NCBI RefSeq assembly: GCF_023573145.1
Contig: NZ_CP097638.1
Location: 65,638 to 129,637, forward strand
Direction: 5' to 3'
DNA from: Aquincola tertiaricarbonis
Lineage (GTDB): Bacteria; Pseudomonadota; Gammaproteobacteria; Burkholderiales; Burkholderiaceae_C
Length of the DNA: 64,000 nucleotides
The notes below the pieces were generated by a model. That model did no database searches, was not told the origin of the DNA, and saw only the letters and a list, made by a program, of their open reading frames with translations. Of this stretch, positions 47,839-55,657 are shown piece after piece. Each line of letters opens with the position of its first letter. Position 1 is the first letter of the stretch. A program made the translations under genes and the position numbers.

Positions 47839-47911
47839 CAATCGTCCCGAAGATGGCGGCCGCCTTCAACCGGAAAGGCGGCTCGAAGTCCCCCCCGGAT
47901 TTCGGGCGTCG
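47839..47911 (-). promoter_or_regulatory. dispersed upstream repeat, family 1, copy c
   Basis: The core on the plus strand is CCGGAAAGGCGGCTCGAAGT continuing to 47911, preceded by CAATCGTCCCGA exactly 31 bp away. It matches copy b over 73 bp. It reads toward the HTH/recombinase-fold gene (start 47773). Confidence 0.65.
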
Positions 47912-48007
47912 CGCGGGCCAAAGTGACAGATCCGCCGCTGCAGGTGCGGATCGAACGAGTGACAGATGGGCATGCGCCGTGCGATGCCCCTTTTCGACCG
48001 CGCATCG

Positions 48008-48099
48008 TTGATCCATACTGACCATGCGATGGGCATCTCTGCCTTTGCCGCTGTCACCAGCGTTCCGGCCTGGCCGGCGTTTGCGGTCGTGACCCGCAC
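48008..48099 (+). promoter_or_regulatory. dispersed upstream repeat, family 2, copy a
   Basis: TTGATCCATACT at 48008 and CGTTCCGGCCTGGCCGGCGT at 48061, then TTGCGGTCGTGACCCGCAC to 48099. The second copy at 58815-58906 has the same two blocks with the same 53-bp offset and the same 92-bp length. It lies 208 bp upstream of the ardB-like gene. Confidence 0.7.
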
Positions 48100-48241
48100 T
48101 TCAATCTGCCTGCGCCTGCAGGCCACCCGCATCCTTCGCCGGCAGCTGCCGGCTCAGCAGACAACCCAGTGCCTGCCGCCCAGCGGTGGTGTCTTCGACG
48201 GGTTGTAGGCCGTTCTCCGCGGGGTCTCCCCGCACATCCCC

Positions 48242-48274
48242 AACCCGAGCTCGGGCGACACCCCGAGTCGGGTT
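48242..48274 (+). promoter_or_regulatory. leader hairpin before antirestriction gene
   Basis: AACCCGAGCTCGGG (48242-48255), loop CGACA, CCCCGAGTCGGGTT (48261-48274): a 13-bp stem with one bulge. It ends 33 nt before ATG 48308, with AAAGGAAAG between. It belongs to the group of leader hairpins described at 45287. Confidence 0.6.
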
Positions 48275-48307
48275 CGCTCGTGCTCATCCGCTTGAAAGGA
48301 AAGCGAC

Positions 48308-48763
48308 ATGAACCACGATTCCCTCTCCTTCGCTCTGGCGCCCTGCCAGGCCAACGACGGCGACGCGCGCATCACGGCGAGCATCGTGCCCGCCAAGCAG
48401 CGCGTGGACTTCCTTCCGAGGCACTTCGGTGCGCGGGCGATGATGAAGTTCGAGATGTCCGTTTACGACTGGATGGGCAACCTCTGCCCGTCCTATCGCG
48501 GCGGCTTCTGGAACTACGTCGAGCTCTCCAACGGCGGTGCGTTCATGTATCCGGCTGGCGTCGACGCGTTCGAGTTCACGGTGGAAGGCAACGGCTTCCA
48601 CGGCACGGTCTCCGCGGAGGTGGCAGGAATCATCGCCACCACGTTCGCGCTGAACGGCATGCTCTGGCAAGGCTGGGACAGCCTGAACGCGAAGTACGAG
48701 CTGCTGCTGGAGTTCATCGGCGGACACCCGGATGCGATGACCATCCGGCGTGCCCTGGACTAG
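48308..48763 (+). CDS. ardB: ArdB/KlcA-family antirestriction protein
   Basis: A 151-aa protein. The family core is intact: VDFLPRHFGARAMMKFEMSV near 33, NLCPSYRGGFWNYVELSNGG near 57, FMYPAG, and AGIIATTFALNGM near 106. ArdB-type proteins protect incoming plasmid or ICE DNA from type I restriction without acting as DNA mimics. It is usually expressed early after transfer. It is preceded by a family-2 repeat and a leader hairpin. AAAGG precedes ATG 48308. The next gene begins 9 bp downstream. Confidence 0.9.
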   Translation: MNHDSLSFALAPCQANDGDARITASIVPAKQRVDFLPRHFGARAMMKFEMSVYDWMGNLCPSYRGGFWNYVELSNGGAFMYPAGVDAFEFTVEGNGFHGTVSAEVAGIIATTFALNGMLWQGWDSLNAKYELLLEFIGGHPDAMTIRRALD

Positions 48764-48772
48764 GGGCCCGCC

Positions 48773-48991
48773 ATGCTCACCCATCGTTGCAACAGGTTCG
48801 TCGTCCTTCTGACGGGCATGCGCCACTACACCACCGAACAGCTCTTGGCGGTGATGCACGAGCGGCGCTACCCGCCGTTGTTGCGGGTGGCCGCGCTGCG
48901 GTGGCTCATCCATTGGGCTCCGTTGGACATCACCAAGGGCGCCCCGTATCTGCAGCGGCGGCGCTACGTGCGCCAGCACTACCACGTGTAG
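48773..48991 (+). CDS. hypothetical 72-aa protein after ardB
   Basis: A small basic protein (TGMRHYTTEQLLAVMHERRY, LLRVAALRWLIHWAPLDITK) ending in an Arg/His-rich tail. There is no recognised family. It lies 9 bp after ardB and is probably co-transcribed. A perfect hairpin (49012-49039) follows 20 bp after its stop. A small DNA-binding or antirestriction accessory role is possible, but nothing in the sequence proves it. Confidence 0.55.
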   Translation: MLTHRCNRFVVLLTGMRHYTTEQLLAVMHERRYPPLLRVAALRWLIHWAPLDITKGAPYLQRRRYVRQHYHV

Positions 48992-49011
48992 CCGCCACCA
49001 ACCTCAAGCCG

Positions 49012-49039
49012 AAGGCCACGGCCTCCAAGCCGTGGCCTT
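49012..49039 (+). promoter_or_regulatory. leader hairpin before 158-aa protein gene
   Basis: AAGGCCACGGC (49012-49022), loop CTCCAA, GCCGTGGCCTT (49029-49039): a perfect 11-bp stem ending 23 nt before ATG 49063, with AAGGA at 49050-49054. It may partly terminate transcription from ardB and also shape translation of the next gene. Confidence 0.65.
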
Positions 49040-49062
49040 CCGCTCCCCCAAGGAATCAGGCC

Positions 49063-49539
49063 ATGTACATCCGAACCCCACGGATCGGCGCCGTTTGCTC
49101 GCCCGATCCAAACGACATCCACGCTCTCGCGGACGACTTCGCCTACGAGCTGCGCCAGTTCAGCAGGACCGACCGCGATGGCGAGCGGCGCCGCGCCTCG
49201 TTGGCCGCGATCGACGACTTCGAGAAGGCAGGCGGCGACGCGGAGGCCCTTCAGGCTTTCGTCGACGGCGCGGGCCTCGAGGCCATCCAGGCGTATTGCC
49301 TTCCGTTCATGAGCTTCTCGCTCGCGCCCTCAGGTGACTACGGCTTCTGGCCAGACCTGGAAGGGCTCGAGCGCGCAGCCCGATCAAGGGAAGGCGTCAT
49401 CAAGGTCAACTCTGGCGACCCCTGGCCACCGCTGTGGTCGGGATCGGGCCGCGACATCCAGTTCGTCATGGAGGTCAGCGACCACGGCAACCTCACGCTC
49501 TACAACCGCCGCCGACAGGAGGTCTGGAGTTGCGTCTAG
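49063..49539 (+). CDS. conserved element protein, 158 aa
   Basis: A 158-aa acidic protein that I recognise only as a frequent cargo of plasmids and genomic islands. It opens MYIRTPRIGAVCSPDPNDIH, contains FEKAGGDAEALQAFVDGAGL and FMSFSLAPSGDYGFWPDLEG, and ends NLTLYNRRRQEVWSCV. No catalytic motif was seen. It lies downstream of ardB with its own ribosome-binding site and leader hairpin. The longer frame starting at 48169 is a shadow running through ardB. Confidence 0.7.
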   Translation: MYIRTPRIGAVCSPDPNDIHALADDFAYELRQFSRTDRDGERRRASLAAIDDFEKAGGDAEALQAFVDGAGLEAIQAYCLPFMSFSLAPSGDYGFWPDLEGLERAARSREGVIKVNSGDPWPPLWSGSGRDIQFVMEVSDHGNLTLYNRRRQEVWSCV

Positions 49540-50031
49540 CTGCGCTCTCTACATCTGTTTTCAGACGCCAACGCGCAAGAAGGACAAAGACATCAATCGA
49601 TCAAGCCGTTTGGCCTGCAACGGATGCTTGGCGGGCCTGTCTTCGTAGACCGAGCCCGCCCCCCTTTCTCCGCCACCCTCGCAGCGACAGCAGGCCTTCG
49701 CCCCCGCCCGGTCAATGACAGCCTATCGGCGGATGGCTGCCACAGATGGCCCACTGATGATCGCGATCCCACTGCGTCCACGAGCGGGGATCCTGTGGTG
49801 TGGGTGCTCGGACGGTGTCAAAGGGCCTCGACCGGCACATGTAACTGCTCGTTGTCGGATACTAAGAAAACTGGAAGCGCGTCGCTGTCATGGTCCGCCT
49901 GCCGCGGGTCATCTGGCCGTTCCTTGCTGGGCGGGTTCCGATTTCCGGCTTCTCTTGCGACTTAGTCATGCGAGGGGGGCATTCCCCGAAGAACAAGGGG
50001 GGAGTGTTCGCATGACCAACGGAAAACAACG
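49540..50031. other. intergenic region upstream of putative defence operon
   Basis: About 490 bp without a gene. GC is locally lower at 49545-49600. A -10-like GATACT (49858-49863) lacks a good -35. Near 49970-50000 a G-run-containing stretch precedes the 50032 start. It presumably contains the promoter of the coupled trio. Confidence 0.35.
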
Positions 50032-50763
50032 ATGCACACATCAGAAACTGATGCGGCCGTAGAGGCCCTCAACGACCGCCTCCTTCGTGCCAGGCTGGCG
50101 CGGACTGACTGGAAGCATGACCCTATGTTCGTGCCCGACGAGCATGTCTTTCGCATGTTCCGCCGTGCCCGCGATGCAAAGAATGCTGGCCGGATCGGGC
50201 TATTTTCAGAGGTGCTGTCGCGGCGTCTGCTCAGCCTTGCGCGGGGCTTCGCGGTGCGTAGCGGCATCTACCCTGGGAGCATTGGCAACCTCGACCAGGC
50301 GGCCGAAGAGCTGTCCCAGTTCGTTTGGGAGTGCTTGGTCACGCGCCCCCCCGATGCGGCGTACGCGGAAAAGTTCTTCGGGCAGTTGTTCAAGCGGCGT
50401 GCGCTCGATTTCCAACGGCGCACGCTGGCCAAGAAGCGCAACATGCAGGACAGCCTGGATGCCATGGACTGCTCGCCCGAGGACGACGACCCTGACAAGA
50501 CCATCCGCAAGGTGTCTGCGCTCCGGCAACATGCCACACCAGCCGACGCTCTGGCCAGCAAGCAGGAACACGCGCAGGTCGCCGCCCGCTTGCAGGTCGT
50601 CCTCGGCAAGGAAGAGCATTACGTCTACACGATGCTCTATGTCGAGGAGATGCCGGTCAAGGACATCGCGTCCGCGCTCGGGGTCACCACTCGAACCGTC
50701 AACAACTACAAGAACGCCGCCCTCGACAAAGTCGCAGAGATGCGGAAGGAGTTCAAGAAATGA
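50032..50763 (+). CDS. sigma-70-like/HTH protein of helicase operon
   Basis: A 243-aa protein. The N-terminal half has a sigma region 2-like helical layout (VFRMFRRARDAKNAGRIGLF, EELSQFVWECLVTRP, FFGQLFKRRALDFQRR). The C-terminal half has a region 4-type HTH (VYTMLYVEEMPVKDIASALG, TTRTVNNYKNAALDKV). It could be an alternative sigma factor driving this island or a DNA-binding subunit of the system. The stop overlaps the next start (ATGA 50760). The conserved coupling with the helicase gene implies joint function. Confidence 0.72.
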   Translation: MHTSETDAAVEALNDRLLRARLARTDWKHDPMFVPDEHVFRMFRRARDAKNAGRIGLFSEVLSRRLLSLARGFAVRSGIYPGSIGNLDQAAEELSQFVWECLVTRPPDAAYAEKFFGQLFKRRALDFQRRTLAKKRNMQDSLDAMDCSPEDDDPDKTIRKVSALRQHATPADALASKQEHAQVAARLQVVLGKEEHYVYTMLYVEEMPVKDIASALGVTTRTVNNYKNAALDKVAEMRKEFKK

Positions 50764-51389
50764 CATCGCCCATCCGTAGGCTGTCGCTCGACGAAGTTCT
50801 GGACGAGTTCTTCTTCTCAGCCGACAAGCCGTCGCCCGCCATGGTTCTTCGAGCCTGCGAGGCACACCCGGAATTCCGTGAGGACATCCTCGAGTTCGCA
50901 GCTCTGTGGTCATCGCATGACGCATCTTCCGAGGTCGCAGCGGACGTCTTGGACGTCCCCGATGAGTCCGTGTCGCGCCTGCAGAGCTTTGTTCTCAATC
51001 GGCTCCACGAACTCGATGGCAAGCCAGCTTCCACCTCGGACCTGGAAGGCGCGAAGCGCGCCGTCGCCACTCTGAAGGGCGCGAAGCTGGCGAGGGCTGC
51101 GACGTTCGTAGGCTTTGGCAGCAACGTGCTGCTCCTGGCCAAGGTGCTCACGACCATTACCAACGTGCCCGCGAGGGTTGCCAGGGATTTGGCCGAGCAT
51201 CTTCAGGTGTTGCAGACGGACCTCCAGCAATGCCTGGGGCCACGGCTCGCTGGGTCAAAGAGCTACAGCGCAGCGCGTGCGCCGAATGCGCCGGGCTCGG
51301 AGACGTGGGAGAGCGCTGTGCGCTCTTTGCCAGTCAGCGAAGACGAGAAGAAGCGGCTGCTCGCCTTCCAGGAGGGTGACGCCTCGTGA
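50760..51389 (+). CDS. unknown 209-aa partner protein
   Basis: Not recognised. It is a mainly helical cytoplasmic protein: SLDEVLDEFFFSADKPSPAM and ACEAHPEFREDILEFAALWS at the N-terminus, a central VLDVPDESVSRLQSFVLNRL, then a mildly hydrophobic segment (AATFVGFGSNVLLLAKVLTT) and a polar tail. It overlaps both neighbours (ATGA with the sigma-like gene, GTGA with the helicase fusion). By position it may be an anti-sigma-like inhibitor of the first protein and a substrate of the M78 peptidase of the third. This is inference. Confidence 0.6.
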   Translation: MTSPIRRLSLDEVLDEFFFSADKPSPAMVLRACEAHPEFREDILEFAALWSSHDASSEVAADVLDVPDESVSRLQSFVLNRLHELDGKPASTSDLEGAKRAVATLKGAKLARAATFVGFGSNVLLLAKVLTTITNVPARVARDLAEHLQVLQTDLQQCLGPRLAGSKSYSAARAPNAPGSETWESAVRSLPVSEDEKKRLLAFQEGDAS

Positions 51390-54300
51390 CACCCTTTCAA
51401 CGCGCTCGTGACGCGGCGATGCAGTTGCGGCAGGAACTCTTTAAAGAGGCCGCCGCTACTGGCATCGTATCCAGCGCCATCGTGGATGCCGTCGCGCATG
51501 AGGACGCTGGAAACTTCACGATTTCCGATGCCCTTCCGTCGGACAGGGCGCTCGGTGGCGCCGATGCGGTCCTCGACCACGACTTCAACCTCATCATTGT
51601 CCGCAACGACGTATCGAAGCACGAGCGGGCCTTTCTCATAGCCCATGAGTTCGGGCACTGGAAGCTGCACCATAAGGGCCACGAAGGCTGCCACAAGGTC
51701 GTCGAGTCGACGCTGAAGCCGGAGGAGGGTGACACGTTCGGCGCCCAGAAGGTCGAGGCCTACGGCGCCCGTGAGCGGGCTGAGCTGCAGGCCAACACAT
51801 TCGCCCGAGAGTTACTGCTGCCCAGAGACGTTGCCCGCAGCCTGCACTTCGCGGGCAAGACGGCTGAACAGCTCTCGATGGAACTGGAGCTGCCGCCGGA
51901 GCTCGTCAGGCAACAGCTGTTTGACGGCCTCCTACTTCCTGAACCAACGCCTGAGGTGCCGAAGCCGCCGAAGGTCATCACCCCAACGCAGGAGCAAATA
52001 GACGCGGCCCAGTCCAAAGCCGCGACATCCTTGGTGAAGGCCGGCCCGGGCACAGGCAAGACCGCTACGCTGATGATGCGCGTACAGCACTTGCTCGCAA
52101 CCGGCGCGAAGCCGGAGGAGCTGCTGCTGCTCACGTACTCCAACCGTGCCGCACGGGAGTTGGTGGACCGGCTGAAGGAGCTCGGTGTAGACAACGCTCA
52201 CGACATGTGGGTCGGCACCTTCCACGCCTTCGGGCTCGAGTTTCTCCGCAAGAACTGCGAGCAGTTTGGGCTGGTGCCCCGCTTCGGCGTCGCAGACAAG
52301 ATGGCCGAGATTGCTGTGCTGGAGCCAGAAATCTACGGCCTGGGACTGCAGTGGTTCAACCCTCTCGGTGACCCGCTCGATTGGCTCAAGACCGTCGTCG
52401 ATGCCATCCAGCGGGCGAAGGACGAGATGGCCGACGCCGCAACCTTCAGCGCCGCGGTGGAACAGGCTGCGAACGACGCACCCGCCGACCTGCTGGCAAG
52501 ACGAAGAGACGTGGCGAAGCTGTACAGCTGCTACGAGTCAAAGACCAAAGACAACTCACGTCTGGTGGACATGGGTGATCTCGTGATGCTGCCGGCACTC
52601 GCCCTGACGAACGAGTACGAGACGTACAAGGCAAGCGTCGGCAGGTTCAAGCACATCCTCGTTGACGAGTATCAGGACGTGAACCGCGCAAGCGCAGAGC
52701 TCGTCAAAGCCCTCGCCACCCATGCAGACACGTTGTGGGTCGTCGGCGACGCACGGCAGGCCATCTACCGATTTCGTGGTGCGTCGATGCGCAGCATCGT
52801 CCACTTCGGGGACGACTACCCCAAACACACACCGTTCCCGCTGAACGAGAACCGCCGCAGCTACGAGGAAGTGGTCCGCGTCTTCGAGCACACCGGCCGC
52901 GAAACCCATCCACTTCAGTCTGTCCTTCCACTGGACGACGTAGCCCCGGTCCGGGGGACGAGCGGCGTGACTCCACGCCACGTCAGATGCGCCACCGCAG
53001 AGATAGTTCAGGGCGAGGTGGCCGCCAACGTCGAACGCATCCACGGTCTCGGCGTTGCTTACAAGGACCAGGTGGTCTTGGCCAGCAAGCACGACATCTG
53101 CGGAGAAACCGCTGACGCGCTGAACGCCGCTGGGATACCGGCACTGCATCTGGGCGACATCTTCCAGCGCCACGAGGTCAAAGACCTGCTGGCCCTGCTT
53201 CAGGTCTTCATCGACCGCTCCGGCAGCGGCCTACTGCGCATCTCGCGCCTGCCAGGCTTGGAGATGCCACCGGCGGACGTCGACGTCATCCTCGCTTGGC
53301 TCGACAGCACGCGACCGGAACCACTTTCTTGGTTCGATTCGCCGCCAGCCGGCCTTTCCACGACTGCCATCACCGCCCTGCAGCGATGGAAGGCCGTGTT
53401 CGAAGGCCTTTCCTCCAAGGAGTCGCCATGGGACGTCGTCTGCACGCTGCTACTGGACCGGACGCGCATCCTGGACCCGCACCTTTTGGGAAGCGGCATC
53501 CTTGACGTCACCCGCCGTATCGCCCTCTGGCAACTCATCTACTTCCTGCGCGTTCCTGACGGCAGCCATGCCTACCAAACTGTAGGCAGCTTCATCTCTC
53601 GGCTGCGCCGGCGCCTTCGCATCGGCGACGACCGCGAGCTTCGCATGCCACCACCAGAGACTGACGGCCTGGATGCGGTAGCCGTGATGACCATCCATGG
53701 CAGCAAGGGGCTCGAGTTCGAAGCGGTCCACCTGGTAGACATCGACGAGAGGCACTTCCGAATCAGCAACGACCCGGACCTTGTGCCCGAGTCCTTGTTG
53801 CAGTCGCTTCGGTACCGCGAGCACTTCGAGGAGGACACCGAGGCGTCGAACAAGCTGTACGTGGCGCTATCCCGAGCCCGCGAGCACCTGGTCCTCTACG
53901 AGAAACAAGGTGGGCCGAAGGCGCGATGCGTAGACGCGGTGACGCATGCCAGACACCTCTTTCAACCGATAGACGGTGTGGCCACAGCGCTCAAGCCAGC
54001 ACAGCTTCGGCCGACGAGCGCATCTGGGCCTCAGACCGACGCCTGCGATTTCCCTGGCTTACTGAGCTACATGGTCTGTCCAAGGCGCTACTACTACGAC
54101 GTTGTCAAGAACCTGACGCCGGCGGCGGGCCTCCACCCTGCCGCTTTGATTGAAGGCGCGGTGATGCGTGAGCTCTTCGTGCCGTACGGTGCCGACCCAT
54201 CCGCGCCTGCCAACGACGTCGACGTCGTGCTGGCATCGCTCGGGTCGGCCTTCAAGGACTCACTGCCCCACTTGCGGGCCTACGCAGACAGCCTCCTCGC

Positions 54301-54709
54301 CGCTGGACGTGAGCTGCTTCGCGTTCCGCGTGCAGCCATGGCCAAGCCGTTTCACGTCGTCTGCGACGGCCTGCCTATCAATGTGATGGCGCACCGCATC
54401 TCCAGTTCCGGCAACGCATACACGATTAGCTTCGTGCGCACCAAGCCCGCAGGCCGGCTGGCGCGGCAGAGGTCAGCCATTCAATGGATGCTGAAGCATC
54501 TGGCTACAGCTCATCCGAGTTATTCAGTCTCTGGACGCTTGCACGTCCTCAGCACCGGCGAGGTTGAACACCTGCGACCGGACAGCCGCACATACAACAG
54601 CAAGTTCCCGACGCTGGCCGCTGCAGGCTTGCTGGCGGGTAACTTCGAAGCGCGCGCCAATCAGTATGAGTGCCCGAAGTGCAGGCACTTCCTTCACTGC
54701 CCGGCCTAA
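51386..54709 (+). CDS. M78 metallopeptidase-UvrD helicase-Cas4/AddB-like fusion
   Basis: An 1107-aa protein of three parts. (1) Residues about 1-185 are an ImmA/IrrE-type M78 peptidase with HEFGH at 87-91 and third ligand region RAELQANTFARELLLP (E133). (2) Residues about 195-870 are an SF1A UvrD/Rep helicase: AGPGTGKT (219-226), DEYQD (427-431), GDARQAIYRFRGA (454-466), HGSKGLEFE (771-779), VALSRAREHLVLYE (826-839). (3) Residues about 885-1107 carry a Cys set C898, C1096, C1099, C1105 like the Fe-S site of AddB/Cas4; the PD-(D/E)XK residues are not evident. GTG 51386 overlaps the preceding stop with GGAGG 11 bp upstream. Confidence 0.85.
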   Translation: MTPFQRARDAAMQLRQELFKEAAATGIVSSAIVDAVAHEDAGNFTISDALPSDRALGGADAVLDHDFNLIIVRNDVSKHERAFLIAHEFGHWKLHHKGHEGCHKVVESTLKPEEGDTFGAQKVEAYGARERAELQANTFARELLLPRDVARSLHFAGKTAEQLSMELELPPELVRQQLFDGLLLPEPTPEVPKPPKVITPTQEQIDAAQSKAATSLVKAGPGTGKTATLMMRVQHLLATGAKPEELLLLTYSNRAARELVDRLKELGVDNAHDMWVGTFHAFGLEFLRKNCEQFGLVPRFGVADKMAEIAVLEPEIYGLGLQWFNPLGDPLDWLKTVVDAIQRAKDEMADAATFSAAVEQAANDAPADLLARRRDVAKLYSCYESKTKDNSRLVDMGDLVMLPALALTNEYETYKASVGRFKHILVDEYQDVNRASAELVKALATHADTLWVVGDARQAIYRFRGASMRSIVHFGDDYPKHTPFPLNENRRSYEEVVRVFEHTGRETHPLQSVLPLDDVAPVRGTSGVTPRHVRCATAEIVQGEVAANVERIHGLGVAYKDQVVLASKHDICGETADALNAAGIPALHLGDIFQRHEVKDLLALLQVFIDRSGSGLLRISRLPGLEMPPADVDVILAWLDSTRPEPLSWFDSPPAGLSTTAITALQRWKAVFEGLSSKESPWDVVCTLLLDRTRILDPHLLGSGILDVTRRIALWQLIYFLRVPDGSHAYQTVGSFISRLRRRLRIGDDRELRMPPPETDGLDAVAVMTIHGSKGLEFEAVHLVDIDERHFRISNDPDLVPESLLQSLRYREHFEEDTEASNKLYVALSRAREHLVLYEKQGGPKARCVDAVTHARHLFQPIDGVATALKPAQLRPTSASGPQTDACDFPGLLSYMVCPRRYYYDVVKNLTPAAGLHPAALIEGAVMRELFVPYGADPSAPANDVDVVLASLGSAFKDSLPHLRAYADSLLAAGRELLRVPRAAMAKPFHVVCDGLPINVMAHRISSSGNAYTISFVRTKPAGRLARQRSAIQWMLKHLATAHPSYSVSGRLHVLSTGEVEHLRPDSRTYNSKFPTLAAAGLLAGNFEARANQYECPKCRHFLHCPA

Positions 54710-54809
54710 GCTGCTCTCATACGAGCACTTCCGATTTCCAGGCCTTCCTGCGACTTACCCAGCATGAGCAGCGCATCCCGCGCAGCTCAACCAGCTGTAA
54801 GGAGCAGCA

Positions 54810-55139
54810 ATGCCAACCCGCGTTTACATCCAGTCTGAGTATTTCCCTGACATCAAGTTCGTCGAAGTCAACGACGAGGCCACCGTCGCCGAACTGAAGC
54901 ACGCCGCCCTGGCGCTGCTGCCGCCCGGCACCGATGCCTCCGACCTGACCCTCTCGGTCGAGGACGATGACGACGACGCCCACGGCCACGCCACCCACGT
55001 CAAGCACCTGAAGAAGGAGCACGGCGTGCGCGTGCACCTCCACCGCTGCAAGGAGGTGGAGGTGAAGGTCCGCTTCGGTGCCGAGGTCGTGCACCACAAG
55101 TTCCGCCCGGCGACTGCACGACCCTGGACGTGCAGATGA
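54810..55139 (+). CDS. ubiquitin-like beta-grasp protein, possibly truncated
   Basis: A 109-aa protein with AAGGAG before ATG 54810. Residues about 3-82 resemble a bacterial ubiquitin-like domain: TRVYIQSEYFPDIKFVEVND, VAELKHAALALLPPGTDASD, then an acidic loop and VKHLKKEHGVRVHLHRCK. From about 83, VEVKVRFGAEVVHHKFRPAT looks like the beginning of a second Ubl repeat that ends abruptly after a few codons. Poly-Ubl proteins occur in bacterial conflict and conjugation-related loci. No C-terminal Gly-Gly is present. A frameshift near 55105 is suspected. Confidence 0.55.
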   Translation: MPTRVYIQSEYFPDIKFVEVNDEATVAELKHAALALLPPGTDASDLTLSVEDDDDDAHGHATHVKHLKKEHGVRVHLHRCKEVEVKVRFGAEVVHHKFRPATARPWTCR

Positions 55140-55245
55140 GGACCCTGCGCCATCGCACCGGCGCAGCGCCGAGCACCTACCAAGGCCTCCAGACCGCCTT
55201 CGTTCAAGCGGAGACGAGGCCGGTCAGCTCGACGCGGGAGGCGAC

Positions 55246-55647
55246 TTGAGTAGGCGCAGCTACAGGCCCCACGGCCGCGGCGGACTTTCCACGGCGGTGG
55301 ATGACACCGCGCACATCGCCGCGTCGTTCGGCCCCGTCGGTGCCCTTTGGACAGGCACGATTGGCTTTGCCGTCTTCTACACCGCGTTGCCGCTTTGCAT
55401 GATGGCCTGGACCGCCGAGCGCAAGGCCAGCATCAAGGGCCCGGCCGCAGCGGCCTTCGCGAGCTTGTTGGACCAGGTCATGTGGCACCGCCTCATCTCG
55501 CCTTGCCAATGCGCCGGCATCGCCATCCTGCTGGTGTGCTCGGCCATCGCTGTCTGGAAGCTCCTGGACCGGGCTGAGCTCAATGATGAATGTGTGACCT
55601 TCCTGAGCTTCATCTCTAAAGGCATCAGCCGACTGATTGGGAATTGA
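55246..55647 (+). CDS. small membrane protein
   Basis: A 133-aa protein if started at TTG 55246, which has GGGAGG at 55236-55241; the open frame extends to 55078 in a different frame from the Ubl gene. Two hydrophobic segments are visible: LWTGTIGFAVFYTALPLCMM (about 38-57) and GIAILLVCSAIAVWKLL (about 93-109), with a polar loop between. No family was recognised. It follows the Ubl gene closely on the same strand, so they may act together. Confidence 0.5.
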   Translation: MSRRSYRPHGRGGLSTAVDDTAHIAASFGPVGALWTGTIGFAVFYTALPLCMMAWTAERKASIKGPAAAAFASLLDQVMWHRLISPCQCAGIAILLVCSAIAVWKLLDRAELNDECVTFLSFISKGISRLIGN

Positions 55648-55657
55648 GGTGCAGCCT

